In this document: positions 1 to 7,445 of the stretch, in pieces
Layout of the letters: every line of letters begins with the position of its first letter
How positions within the stretch are numbered: position 1 is the stretch's first letter
IMG/VR virus record: IMGVR_UViG_3300025769_000910
Span: 1-22,768 of that record
Length of the DNA: 22,768 nucleotides
DNA from: a virus
Direction: 5' to 3' (one strand)
Notes under the pieces: generated by a model
Database searches by the model: none
The model's input: the letters and a program-made list of their open reading frames with translations, nothing else
Told to the model about the DNA's origin: nothing
Made by a program: the position numbers and the translations under genes

Positions 1-65
1 TGACCTTCGGTTTCTACGTCTTCAAGCTCTATTTCAGCCTCATCGACAATATCTTCCTGTTCCAT
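1..65 (-). CDS. N-terminus of probable scaffolding protein (partial)
   Basis: Only the first 21 codons lie in the window and the frame runs off base 1. The peptide reads MEQEDIVDEAEIELEDVETE and is strongly acidic, with 11 Asp/Glu in 20 residues. In P22-like phages the gene after the portal is the scaffold, followed by the coat, and scaffold proteins often begin with such an acidic stretch, so the assignment rests on position and composition only. I chose the ATG at 65 because a GGAAGG lies about 5 bases upstream. An in-frame ATG at 77 has no ribosome site. A 139-bp gap with a possible promoter separates it from the gene upstream, which may let scaffold and coat be expressed more strongly than the packaging genes. 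It could instead be another acidic head protein. Confidence 0.5.
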   Translation of the reverse strand, partial: MEQEDIVDEAEIELEDVETEG

Positions 66-142
66 CTTACCTTCCATAAATGCCGTCAAATAAACGGTGA
101 CGTTCCGTGCCTCCAAAAAAGCGTGGAGTTCGCTGTAGCCTA

Positions 143-173
143 ACTATACCACATATTGTGGTTTTGCAAGCAA
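143..173 (-). promoter_or_regulatory. Possible promoter before the scaffold-like gene
   Basis: On the minus strand a TATAGT (-10 like, 143-148) follows TTGCAA (164-169, 15-base spacer) or TTGCTT (168-173, 19-base spacer). Neither spacing is ideal. It lies in one of the few gaps of the window and its -10 touches the palindrome at 148-162, which suggests control by a bound protein. Base matching only; no experimental support. Confidence 0.35.
148..162. repeat. Short palindrome overlapping the -10 (operator-like)
   Basis: ACCACA and TGTGGT form a perfect 6-bp inverted repeat around a 3-base centre. The site abuts the TATAGT hexamer, where a repressor would block RNA polymerase. It could also form a small hairpin in a transcript coming from upstream. 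It has no T-run, so it is not a terminator. Confidence 0.4.
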
Positions 174-178
174 TATAC

Positions 179-202
179 CTATATCAAAATATTTTAATAT
201 AG
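179..202. repeat. 24-bp AT-rich palindrome after the 605-aa gene
   Basis: The two 12-base halves (minus strand CTATATTAAAAT and ATTTTGATATAG) are complementary at 11 of 12 positions with no spacer; the twelfth is a T/G pair. It starts 2 bases past the stop codon at 205-207. With no loop it is more like a DNA-binding site than a terminator. Confidence 0.4.
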
Positions 203-204
203 AT

Positions 205-2022
205 TTATGAATCTGGCTCTTGTTCCTCCTTATCCATCATGCCCAGTGCGCCTATGGCAACGAGAGGAACGGTATAAACTTTCTTAACGTCATACGGGTC
301 AAATATTGCTGCAACCTTGCCCAGCTTTGAATCGTCAATGTAATACCCAGTGTAACCGCTGTTGGATATCAGCTTTTCGTATTCAGTAACGTCTTTAGCT
401 TTTGATCTGATGTTATCTGGGTCAGCCCTTAAATCGTACATGAGTTCTGGCTCTACCTCGATCTCATGCCTGATTTCTCCTACTCCGCGCTCGGGTCTGT
501 ATGGATTTTGTGATGCAGGAACACCATAATACGATCTTTTGATGAAATCTCGGTTTCCTCTGGCTCTGTTCTGTTCTGCTCGGGTTCTTCCCGATAAGTT
601 TCTTCCGTATCGCTCTGGGTCGATTCTTTCGATCTCTCTTGGGCTGTAATGGATAAGCCTGAGCTTTCCATCGCCCGTGATTGCTCCTTGAAGCCCACTC
701 TCGCCAGCTTGCAAAGTATCGAAAAATCTTTGTCGTTTATCATCGTTAATTACCAAGCCAGACTCAGAAACATATCTGGGCATTAACCCTGTCTTTTGAT
801 CAGCAAATATTGTGTCTTCTATATTTGCGGTTCTGTTTGCCTCGCCATAAGGCCCAAAATTTAAAAAAGAATTTTGTCCTCTTGTCTCGCTGGCTACAGC
901 TCTTCTAGCCTCTGGGCTAAACATACCAGCGTGTGACTGATAGGCGTTTTCCTCGCCCATCGCCCTAAAACCAACACCGGGCTTGGCGTGACCATAGTAA
1001 TCGTGAACGGCTCTAAATATGTCATTATAGGTTGCTGGCTGCCCTCCAAGGAGCCTGCCAGAATCCCTTAGTAACGGATTGCCACCGGGATCAAAGTTTT
1101 TGTTTGAGCCAAATCCCTCTACTGAAGGGAATACTGCAAGCCTTTTATTGTCATAAACATCTATTAGCGCTTCGTATGGGCTATTTGAATACGGGTCTAC
1201 ACCCGGCTTCATAAAGTAAGGGTTTACGCCAGCCTCTAGCATTGCATCATATTGAGGCATCATTTCCTGAATCATTCTGTTGTATGCACTAGCAACTACT
1301 GGATCGTCAGGCGTGTGCTGCATTATATCGTATTCCCTTGCAGCAGCGCTTGCGATCTCTGGGTTTACTTGAACATATCTTCTCAATGAAGTGTAAGGCA
1401 CTCCTGCCGCCTCTGTTGCCCTGACGGCAGCAGCCTCTGCCTCTGGGTTCTGTCCAATCCTGACAGTCCCTACATTTGGAATGTTTGGTGTGCTGGGAGC
1501 GCCGCGTAAAGGCTCATCGCCTATCTTTTTAATAACCTTTGCAGCAGCATCACCGACAACAGGAATCATCCCAGCAGCCAAAGCCGTAGTGTCCACTGCC
1601 GTGCCAATCAGGTCACCAGAGCCAATAGATTGACGCAGGTCTCCTACGCCCATCGCATCGCCTACACCGGGAATGAAGTCCATCGCTCCTACCGCAGTAT
1701 CTACTAGCTGGCCTGTGCGATAGCCCTCTCTGCCTGCAATATTGCTACCGCCAAAGAAGTCATTTAGAGCTGATCTTGCGGTCTCTCTGAACGCAGGATT
1801 GAACGGATTGATTGATGTAGGCGCAGCCATCACGCTCTGATTGGACGGCACAGGAGCCTGCGCTGTTATGCCTCTGCGGCTCAGCTCCCTTGCGGCTTCC
1901 TGTCTGTCCCTCTCATCAACTGGTAAAGGATTCTGCTGTGTATAACCAGATAAGCCCTCTACGCTCATCAATGACGTAGTAGGCTCAGGAATAAACTGTC
2001 GCAGAGATGTTTGCTCAGCCAC
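205..2022 (-). CDS. Multidomain phage protein: pretoxin-like, HDYYGH and ADP-ribosyltransferase-like segments
   Basis: A 605-aa protein between portal and scaffold. I start it at the GTG at 2022, which overlaps the portal stop and has AGGA 9 bases upstream; a TTG three codons earlier lacks a site. Visible parts: residues 108-165 are Gly-rich and hydrophobic (DFIPGVGDA, later MIPVVGDA), like the pretoxin segments of polymorphic toxins. Residues about 300-400 hold a conserved block with HDYYGH at 340-345, GEENAYQSH and SETRGQNS, which I recognise from phage proteins of unknown function. Residues about 453-587 begin LIHYSPREI and carry SYYGV, MYDL and GYTGYY, resembling ART-like domains of phage polyvalent proteins. 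A hydrophobic VPLVAIGALGMM precedes the charged C-terminus. Likely packaged with or injected beside the DNA, or a conflict effector; this role is inferred. Catalytic residues were not proved. Confidence 0.6.
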   Translation of the reverse strand: MAEQTSLRQFIPEPTTSLMSVEGLSGYTQQNPLPVDERDRQEAARELSRRGITAQAPVPSNQSVMAAPTSINPFNPAFRETARSALNDFFGGSNIAGREGYRTGQLVDTAVGAMDFIPGVGDAMGVGDLRQSIGSGDLIGTAVDTTALAAGMIPVVGDAAAKVIKKIGDEPLRGAPSTPNIPNVGTVRIGQNPEAEAAAVRATEAAGVPYTSLRRYVQVNPEIASAAAREYDIMQHTPDDPVVASAYNRMIQEMMPQYDAMLEAGVNPYFMKPGVDPYSNSPYEALIDVYDNKRLAVFPSVEGFGSNKNFDPGGNPLLRDSGRLLGGQPATYNDIFRAVHDYYGHAKPGVGFRAMGEENAYQSHAGMFSPEARRAVASETRGQNSFLNFGPYGEANRTANIEDTIFADQKTGLMPRYVSESGLVINDDKRQRFFDTLQAGESGLQGAITGDGKLRLIHYSPREIERIDPERYGRNLSGRTRAEQNRARGNRDFIKRSYYGVPASQNPYRPERGVGEIRHEIEVEPELMYDLRADPDNIRSKAKDVTEYEKLISNSGYTGYYIDDSKLGKVAAIFDPYDVKKVYTVPLVAIGALGMMDKEEQEPDS

Positions 2023-4234
2023 CGTTAGCAATCCTCATCAGGTCCACATCGGACATCATAGCCATCCGGGCCTTGCGCTCTTGCTCATCCATCATGTCGG
2101 TCATCTGCTCTTGGTTGTCTAGCTGATCACCAAATGCCTTGATGTTGGTGTGGTCTATAACAGCACCAACCTTCTCAGCCTCAACCTGCGCCTTGATGCG
2201 ATTGGTCTGAGCATTGAAGACATCAACCTGCGTCTTGGCCTGCTCCGCTACCAACTCGTTCTGATCGTTCTGAGCTTGTAGCTGTATCCTCAAAGTGTCG
2301 TTCTGCACCTTCTGAGCGTCTATCTGGGCCTTCATCATGTCGGCCTGAGCCTTCATCTGTTCTGCCTGCGCGAGCACCATAGCCGGATCAGGAGCCTGTT
2401 GTCCCTGCGACTGCATCTTAGCGGCCATTTCTTGCAGCTCTTCCTCGGTCATCTGAGATTGCGGGATCAATCCGGCAGCAATCATCTGTATCCGCTTGCG
2501 CTCTGCGATCTGAGACGCGGCTGGCGTGGAGATGTTCTGCAGCAAAAGGTCACCAGCGATCTGCATCAGGCTTGGATCAGTCTGTGCCAGTGTCGTGATG
2601 GCCTCAATCGTCTCCTGCTGCCGATTGCGGAAGCTAGGGCCAGCCCGACAGGTAACGTCATAGGTTCCAACCTGCAGATCATTGACGGTGACAATCTCGC
2701 CTGTGGCGTTGTCGATCACCTTCTGATTGATAGGCACCATATCGTAGGACTCATCCTCTCGCAGGATGCGAACCTGACGCTCTGTGTCGTAGACCATAGG
2801 GATGGCATCCTTTAGGAGCCTTCCTGTAGCCGCTACCGCAATCTCTAAACCGCGACTGTACTTCATCGTGCTATTGGTCCCACGGTCCTGCAACTGCTTG
2901 ATAGCAACGCCAGACTGTAGCCCGGGATTGTCGCCCATATTGGCCGCGAACATACCAGCCGTCTGGCCTATGATTGCTCGCATAGACTCAGATATCCGCG
3001 CCAATCCGGGATTAACCTGACTGCCTCCCTGCTGTTGTGGCACGGCAGGTGATTCTGGGTCTATGTTGTAAAATTGGACGGGATCTGCGTTGGTGTTCAA
3101 AGTTTCGAGCTGCTTCTCATGCCCACTGGCTTGAGCCATTGTCATCCAATACTTAGCTCTTGGAGCCAGCGCACCCTCTTCGATTTCACGTGAAACGCTG
3201 TAGTTCATCACCCGCTGAGGATCGAGCAGCTTCTCAACGACTCCCCAGTAGATTGTCTTGTTCTCGAATATCTTAAAGTTGGCGTATGCCGGGACCACGG
3301 GAATGCGGCAGAAGACAGTCTCTTTCTTGTCTTCTAAGAAGTCTTTGGCATCAAAGAACCGAGAGCAAACATAGTGCTTCTTGCGGGTCCGGCGCTTTGC
3401 CTCTGTCACACCAATGGCCGCGAGATCATCTACAACCTTCTCAAAGTCCTCGTTGACCTCATGTACCTGACCGTTGGACATCATTACAAGCTCACGGTCT
3501 TCTGACTCCAAATACAGAAACTCACCAACTACAATGCACTCAGCCTTGTCGTAGTACGCCTCACCTTCGCGGTCATCATCTACGCTTTCGCCAGAGCCCT
3601 CTGGGAATCGGGCCTCGTACTCATCCTTCGCCATCGCGTGAAGCACGAAGGCATACCGACTGTCTGACTTATCTTGATTCTCTGCTGCGGGATCGAACCA
3701 CACCCGATCTACAAAGTTTCCGATATGCTCAATAGCTAGGTCTTGGTCGAAACTGTTGTCATCAACGTACTTCTGGACCACGCGCCAGCCATCCATCCCG
3801 CCGATCACCATATTCCTAGCGCACTGGGCATAAGTAGTCTTGGCGTTGGACATCTGCTCGATGTTGCGGATGATGCCGTCATAGGCAATGGCAAGGTCTT
3901 TAGTTGCATCGCCTCCAGCGGGAGATACTCGGATGTCGTAGTCGGATTGCTCTATCTCAGAGGCAACCTGATCCACTATGGGATTAACCATATCGAACGT
4001 ATAGCGCGGCTTAGCTTCGTTAGAGTTCCACCAGTAGGGTTCCCACTGACCATCGCGCTTGTCCAAGAACAAGTGCGCCTCTCTTACGCGCTCCCGGTTG
4101 TCCTTATCTGCTTGCTGGCATTTATCCAGCAGCTCGATAACGTCCTGATGCTCTTCGTAATCTGCCTTGTAGGCAAGATCATCCTCGGTAGCACCGCGAT
4201 CCTCTAACTCTTTGCCATTGTCATATTCTGCCAT
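2015..4234 (-). CDS. P22-type portal protein
   Basis: A 739-aa protein of the P22 portal family (P22 gp1 is 725 aa). The dodecameric portal sits at one capsid vertex, docks the terminase and lets DNA in and out. Family features are the N-terminal WWNSNEAKPRYTFDMVNP region, the DRVWFDP segment, the long central wing/stem region and a C-terminal Gln/Ala-rich coiled coil (about residues 625-720, with repeated AQ and KAQ). This matches the helical barrel that extends into the capsid in P22-like portals. I chose the ATG at 4234; a TTG five codons upstream has no ribosome site, whereas GGGA lies 7 bases before the ATG. It overlaps the large terminase by 14 bases and the next gene by 8 bases, so the packaging genes are translationally coupled. 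Confidence 0.93.
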   Translation of the reverse strand: MAEYDNGKELEDRGATEDDLAYKADYEEHQDVIELLDKCQQADKDNRERVREAHLFLDKRDGQWEPYWWNSNEAKPRYTFDMVNPIVDQVASEIEQSDYDIRVSPAGGDATKDLAIAYDGIIRNIEQMSNAKTTYAQCARNMVIGGMDGWRVVQKYVDDNSFDQDLAIEHIGNFVDRVWFDPAAENQDKSDSRYAFVLHAMAKDEYEARFPEGSGESVDDDREGEAYYDKAECIVVGEFLYLESEDRELVMMSNGQVHEVNEDFEKVVDDLAAIGVTEAKRRTRKKHYVCSRFFDAKDFLEDKKETVFCRIPVVPAYANFKIFENKTIYWGVVEKLLDPQRVMNYSVSREIEEGALAPRAKYWMTMAQASGHEKQLETLNTNADPVQFYNIDPESPAVPQQQGGSQVNPGLARISESMRAIIGQTAGMFAANMGDNPGLQSGVAIKQLQDRGTNSTMKYSRGLEIAVAATGRLLKDAIPMVYDTERQVRILREDESYDMVPINQKVIDNATGEIVTVNDLQVGTYDVTCRAGPSFRNRQQETIEAITTLAQTDPSLMQIAGDLLLQNISTPAASQIAERKRIQMIAAGLIPQSQMTEEELQEMAAKMQSQGQQAPDPAMVLAQAEQMKAQADMMKAQIDAQKVQNDTLRIQLQAQNDQNELVAEQAKTQVDVFNAQTNRIKAQVEAEKVGAVIDHTNIKAFGDQLDNQEQMTDMMDEQERKARMAMMSDVDLMRIANGG

Positions 4235-5651
4235 TCTTCCATCCCGCAAAGTTTATAGTCACTGGTTTAACAGCGCTGGCTTTAGGGCTGTGCATCGACA
4301 TCATTAAGGCATCGCCCATATTTGGTGAAGGTATTGAGTACGGCTTCTTCGCCATCTCTACCTTGCTTAGTATCTGGATTTTACCAGAGTTTGAGCGTTT
4401 TAGTGGAATTCTGCACACCTCAGAGCGTAATTGTTCAATATTGTCAATATCTGATGACAAACTAATTAACTCCTCCGGGTTTATGTATTGGCCCTTGACC
4501 ACAGCGCGATACGTTGCCTCGAACCTATCTCGCAGGGTCCACCACATCTGAGCGCGTTTATTGAAGAATGTCTCTTTATTCGTCTTGGCCCTCTGGCTAC
4601 CGCCCAGCGTGTACGGCATCTCTGGGTCATACGGTGACTCGGAGCCCTTGAACATATGGTACTCCATCTTCTTGCCATCCAGCGCCTGATCTACTTGCCG
4701 TTTGAGGCTTATACCAAGACCGTCACAGTCCCAGATGAAGTGGTCCGCCTGAGCTGCTACCGCCTTGTCTAGTGCCCAGTCCATACCCTCGTTGGAATCA
4801 CCTGTTACCTTTTCGCACACATCAAGAATCACGTTGCCGTGGCGCAGTGCGTAGCCTTTGCTGTCACCGCCCTCATCCGATGGATCATGCGAAGCAAGAA
4901 GAGCACCCTCTGGCTTCCATCCAAGCTTGGTGTGCGCGTCTATAGCGGCATCAAACCAATCGGGCTCAATAATACTATCCTGCACCGTATCAAGGTGCTT
5001 GCCTTCCCAGATGTGCTCGTACATAGCTCTGGGCAAGTTCTGCCTATCATGCAGCCTCTCCTGCTCCAACGGTGTCTTCACGAACCACGGGTTATCCTCA
5101 TAGTTCATGCGGATCACTAGGTGCATATCGTCTTCGTATATGCCGTCACGGTTGAGCTGCTTCTCAAATGGCTTAATGAATCGCTCGGAGAATGCGTCAG
5201 TGCTGGCCCGTGGGTTACCCGACAGCCATATCTGACTGCCCTGCTCCCGGAGAGTAGGAGTTAAAGCCTTGAGACTATCGAAGGATATCGTCTGCGCCTC
5301 TTCAACCCAGAAAAGGTTAAAGCCGAACATCGACTTAACGGCCTCTACGTTGCGGGCTAAGCCTCTAAACTTAAAGGCTACCTCACCGTTGAAGAGTATC
5401 TGGTTGTTCTGAACCTCAAAGTCTTCTAGCTCATAAGAGCCTATCTGAGACGCTAGGAGGCTGTGTACTGAGTCATCTATGCTGTTCTGAAACTCTCTAA
5501 AGGCTCCGATCTTCTGGCCCTTGAGAGCTTTCAGGAGGCTCAGGGAGCCAAGCCCGTAGCTCTTGCCACTTCCCCGGCCGCCGTATACAACAACAAAGCG
5601 CTGCTTGGCGGTTAGTATTGGCAGTAGTTTAGGTGCAATCTGTAGATTCAT
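4221..5651 (-). CDS. Terminase large subunit (PBSX/Terminase_3 type)
   Basis: The 476-aa motor and nuclease that pumps DNA through the portal and cuts the concatemer. The N-terminal ATPase has Walker A GGRGSGKS at 24-31, Walker B plus catalytic Glu in LFWVEEAQ (113-120) and the coupling motif SGN at 144-146. The C-terminal RNase-H-like nuclease has the expected acidic residues: D256 in SHDPSDEGGD, D308/D310 in IWDCDG and D447 in GDA. The length is normal and no motif is missing. The ATG shares four bases (ATGA) with the 58-aa gene upstream and lacks a strong ribosome site, so it is probably translated by coupling. Confidence 0.95.
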   Translation of the reverse strand: MNLQIAPKLLPILTAKQRFVVVYGGRGSGKSYGLGSLSLLKALKGQKIGAFREFQNSIDDSVHSLLASQIGSYELEDFEVQNNQILFNGEVAFKFRGLARNVEAVKSMFGFNLFWVEEAQTISFDSLKALTPTLREQGSQIWLSGNPRASTDAFSERFIKPFEKQLNRDGIYEDDMHLVIRMNYEDNPWFVKTPLEQERLHDRQNLPRAMYEHIWEGKHLDTVQDSIIEPDWFDAAIDAHTKLGWKPEGALLASHDPSDEGGDSKGYALRHGNVILDVCEKVTGDSNEGMDWALDKAVAAQADHFIWDCDGLGISLKRQVDQALDGKKMEYHMFKGSESPYDPEMPYTLGGSQRAKTNKETFFNKRAQMWWTLRDRFEATYRAVVKGQYINPEELISLSSDIDNIEQLRSEVCRIPLKRSNSGKIQILSKVEMAKKPYSIPSPNMGDALMMSMHSPKASAVKPVTINFAGWKNGRI

Positions 5652-5824
5652 TCAATCTCTACTGACGACTTCCGAATTCGTATAGCCCGACTTTGCGCCT
5701 CGGCCTTATCCTTAGTGTTGTGGCCGCCGCCATCAATCGCTGTGCCCCTGTCGTTCTTGGCGATGGTCCCATCAGGCTCTACCAGCCTGTATCTCTTGCC
5801 TATACGCTTCACGCTAATCGGCAT
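5648..5824 (-). CDS. 58-aa basic protein between the terminase genes
   Basis: A short gene read directly from the minus strand. It begins MPISVKRIGKRYRLVEPDG and contains a Gly-rich AIDGGGHNTKDKAEAQ segment, then a basic tail RAIRIRKSS. GGGAG lies 7 bases before the ATG. It overlaps the small terminase by 11 bases and ends in an ATGA junction with the large terminase, which is strong evidence that it is real. The first part looks like a small beta-hairpin (RYRLVEPDGTIAKND). I recall similar small proteins at this position in other phages but know no function. A packaging accessory or terminase-linking role is only a guess from position. Confidence 0.8.
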   Translation of the reverse strand: MPISVKRIGKRYRLVEPDGTIAKNDRGTAIDGGGHNTKDKAEAQSRAIRIRKSSVEIE

Positions 5825-6191
5825 CTAAGTCTCCCGGGTTAACAACCTCAATGGTAACGTGGTAGTCCTTCTCAATCGGCCTTCCATCTGGTCCTGATAT
5901 CTCCTGACGGCTCTTCTCGGTCCATCCCATCCTTTGTGACAGCCAGAGCTTCATGCTTGGATGATCGCCTTCCATCGCCTTGTCATATAGCTTCTCAACC
6001 ATAATTATCCCGGCTCTGGTCAGTCCGCGCTTGTAACTATCAGAAACGCGCTTATCCCGCTTCATGATTTCCTTTAAAGTATTGACGCTAATACAGAAAT
6101 AATCAGCGAGCTGCTGCTGGGTTAATGATGGAGCAAGCCTTTCAACCTCAGCGATCTCTTCCTCTGTGAATACCCTCTCTGGCCTAGCCAT
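5814..6191 (-). CDS. Terminase small subunit
   Basis: A 125-aa protein that would recognise the packaging site and regulate the large subunit. It has an N-terminal helix-turn-helix (about residues 8-45, with LTQQQLADYFCISVNTLKEI), followed by MKRDKRVSDSYKRG, a helical middle and the signature MKLWLSQRMGWTEKS (80-94). That combination is typical of small terminases and their HTH-domain relatives. The C-terminus (EISGPDGRPIEKDYHVTIEVV) resembles the region used to contact the large subunit in this family. GGAGAAG lies before the ATG. It overlaps the HNH gene by 8 bases and the 58-aa gene by 11. Confidence 0.88.
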   Translation of the reverse strand: MARPERVFTEEEIAEVERLAPSLTQQQLADYFCISVNTLKEIMKRDKRVSDSYKRGLTRAGIIMVEKLYDKAMEGDHPSMKLWLSQRMGWTEKSRQEISGPDGRPIEKDYHVTIEVVNPGDLDAD

Positions 6192-6480
6192 CTTGCTTCT
6201 CCGCTTGAATATCCATCATGACATCAATAGCTTTGGCTAAGAATATACGCGATTCTCTGCCTAAGTTGGGGAAGTCTTGGATAATCTTCCCAACCCATTC
6301 CACACTCCAGCTTTCTATTTTGAAGCGGTCTTTCATGTTATGGCACATGACACAGCTATCTACCATATCTTTGCCTCCTAGCCTATTGGGAACAGGGAAG
6401 TGATCTCGCTCAATACGTTGTTTTATATCGCCAGACTCAAGTGTCGCATCACAATAAAAGCATGACCTAAATTCAGCCAT
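6184..6480 (-). CDS. HNH endonuclease next to the terminase
   Basis: A 98-aa HNH nuclease. It has C7-x2-C10 (SCFYCDAT), the catalytic ERDHFPVPNRLGG (D26 H27) and C43-x2-C46-H-N with K50, giving two zinc-knuckle pairs around the betabetaalpha-metal fold. An HNH gene beside the terminase is a known feature of HK97-type packaging systems, where it is needed for cos cleavage, so this one may help genome packaging rather than act as a homing enzyme. The start is the ATG at 6480 with GGAAGGA 6 bases upstream. A longer frame back to 6573 is not supported because the overlapping 49-aa gene occupies that stretch. The stop overlaps the small terminase. Confidence 0.88.
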   Translation of the reverse strand: MAEFRSCFYCDATLESGDIKQRIERDHFPVPNRLGGKDMVDSCVMCHNMKDRFKIESWSVEWVGKIIQDFPNLGRESRIFLAKAIDVMMDIQAEKQDG

Positions 6481-6622
6481 TTGAATTCCTTCCGCAGTAA
6501 TCGGCGCCCGCGGGTATACCAACATAATCATGCCCGGTAGCTTCCCAGCGCCACCTTTCCTCGCATAACTCATCGCGTGGTACGCAGCAGGTCAGCAATA
6601 GAGCAAACAGTAATCTAGACAT
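6473..6622 (-). CDS. 49-aa Cys-containing secreted peptide
   Basis: A gene below the usual length cut-off. The peptide starts MSRLLFALLLTCCVPRDELC, a positively charged start, a hydrophobic core and two Cys at 12-13, like a signal peptide with a weak lipobox (LLTC). The short mature part is Trp-rich (EERWRWEATG) with further Cys at 20 and 43. GGGAG is 6 bases before the ATG, which directly follows the upstream stop. Its end overlaps the HNH start by 8 bases (ATGGCTGA). Spacing and signals argue that it is real. It may be a lipoprotein or periplasmic peptide, for instance for superinfection exclusion, but no function can be read from the sequence. Confidence 0.65.
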   Translation of the reverse strand: MSRLLFALLLTCCVPRDELCEERWRWEATGHDYVGIPAGADYCGRNSNG

Positions 6623-7042
6623 TTATAGCTCCCTGAAGTCATGTATCGGGATGTATACAGCGGGCTGTATGTCTTGAGGATCTCCGCGGTCCTTCCTGCC
6701 GCCCATCTTTATTACGCCCCTGCAGTGTAGCAGATCAGCGTATCCTATCTTGTCCTTCCATCGAACCACTAGAGTTACCGGGAGATTAGTTATGCTACCC
6801 AGTTGCACAGAGGCATTGTATTTATCCAATGATAACATAAAGCTATCGAAGTCATTCATGTTGTACTTTCTCGTCTTAACCTCTATCCAAGCCACAATCT
6901 TACCGTTGCGCTCCGCAGCGTAGTCTACGCGATACTTGATAGGCAGCTTGTTTAGCTTAGTATTCCACGCAGCAGATATCTTTTGTGCCACTTCATCCTC
7001 ATTCTTGAGGCTCTCTGGTGTTTCGTACATTGGACGATTCAT
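6623..7042 (-). CDS. PD-(D/E)XK-type nuclease
   Basis: A 139-aa protein with the restriction-endonuclease-like core: D40 in KYRVDYAAE, then E54 and K56 in AWIEVKTRKY (D-x13-E-V-K). This matches the metal-binding triad of PD-(D/E)XK enzymes, and the small size fits stand-alone phage recombination or repair nucleases. I start it at the ATG at 7042, 16 bases after the upstream stop with GGAG 10 bases before. An ATG at 7087 would add 15 basic residues but overlaps the previous gene by 29 bases and lacks a clear site. Its neighbours (helicase, primase zinc domain) suggest a replication-fork or recombination role. Substrate unknown. Confidence 0.72.
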   Translation of the reverse strand: MNRPMYETPESLKNEDEVAQKISAAWNTKLNKLPIKYRVDYAAERNGKIVAWIEVKTRKYNMNDFDSFMLSLDKYNASVQLGSITNLPVTLVVRWKDKIGYADLLHCRGVIKMGGRKDRGDPQDIQPAVYIPIHDFREL

Positions 7043-7058
7043 GTAGGTCAGGCTCCGC

Positions 7059-7445
7059 TTACAGGTTTTTTTGCTCTCTGATCTCATTTCTTTTTCTTGC
7101 CAATTTGTATCTGCTGAATTCCTTTGCCCGGATCACATCACCCCTTGCCCTAGCGCTTTCGTAGATCAGGCAGTACATTTGGTCCTCGTCCTTTGTCTTC
7201 TTCAGCATCCAGTCCGGGTCATGCGGCAACTCATCGCTGAACAGGACTCTTGGCCTCAAACCTAGCTCCTGCACTACATCGAGCCCGCTTACGCCGCAGG
7301 CGAAGCAATGAATGAGCACCTTGCCGTCCTTCTCTGTTAAGCTAAGACTAGGATCTTTATCCTCGCCGTGGATCGGGCAGCTCGCCCTGTAGCTAGAGCC
7401 GTGCTGCCTTACTCGGTTTAAGTGCGGGAGTATCTCAGCAAGCAC
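7059..7445 (-). CDS. Stand-alone CHC2 zinc-finger (primase N-terminal type) protein
   Basis: A 128-aa protein whose first half is a DnaG-type CHC2 zinc domain: C23-P-I-H26, then C47-F-A-C50 with the usual DPSLSL between them and GVSGLDVVQ after. In primases this domain recognises the template start site. There is no TOPRIM catalytic domain here, and the C-terminal 60 residues are charged and helical. It could supply template binding to a host or phage primase encoded elsewhere, or work with the helicase whose stop it overlaps by 11 bases. The start is GTG at 7445, with GAGA about 9 bases upstream. Confidence 0.8.
   Translation of the reverse strand: MLAEILPHLNRVRQHGSSYRASCPIHGEDKDPSLSLTEKDGKVLIHCFACGVSGLDVVQELGLRPRVLFSDELPHDPDWMLKKTKDEDQMYCLIYESARARGDVIRAKEFSRYKLARKRNEIREQKNL

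Noticed and set aside
2020-2031. TTG start for the 605-aa protein
   Set aside because: The GTG at 2022 has AGGA at proper distance and overlaps the portal stop; the TTG has no site at proper spacing.
6481-6573. N-terminal extension of the HNH protein to 129 aa
   Set aside because: A strong ribosome site sits at the ATG at 6480 and the extension overlaps the 49-aa gene in a different frame; the extra residues lack HNH-family similarity.
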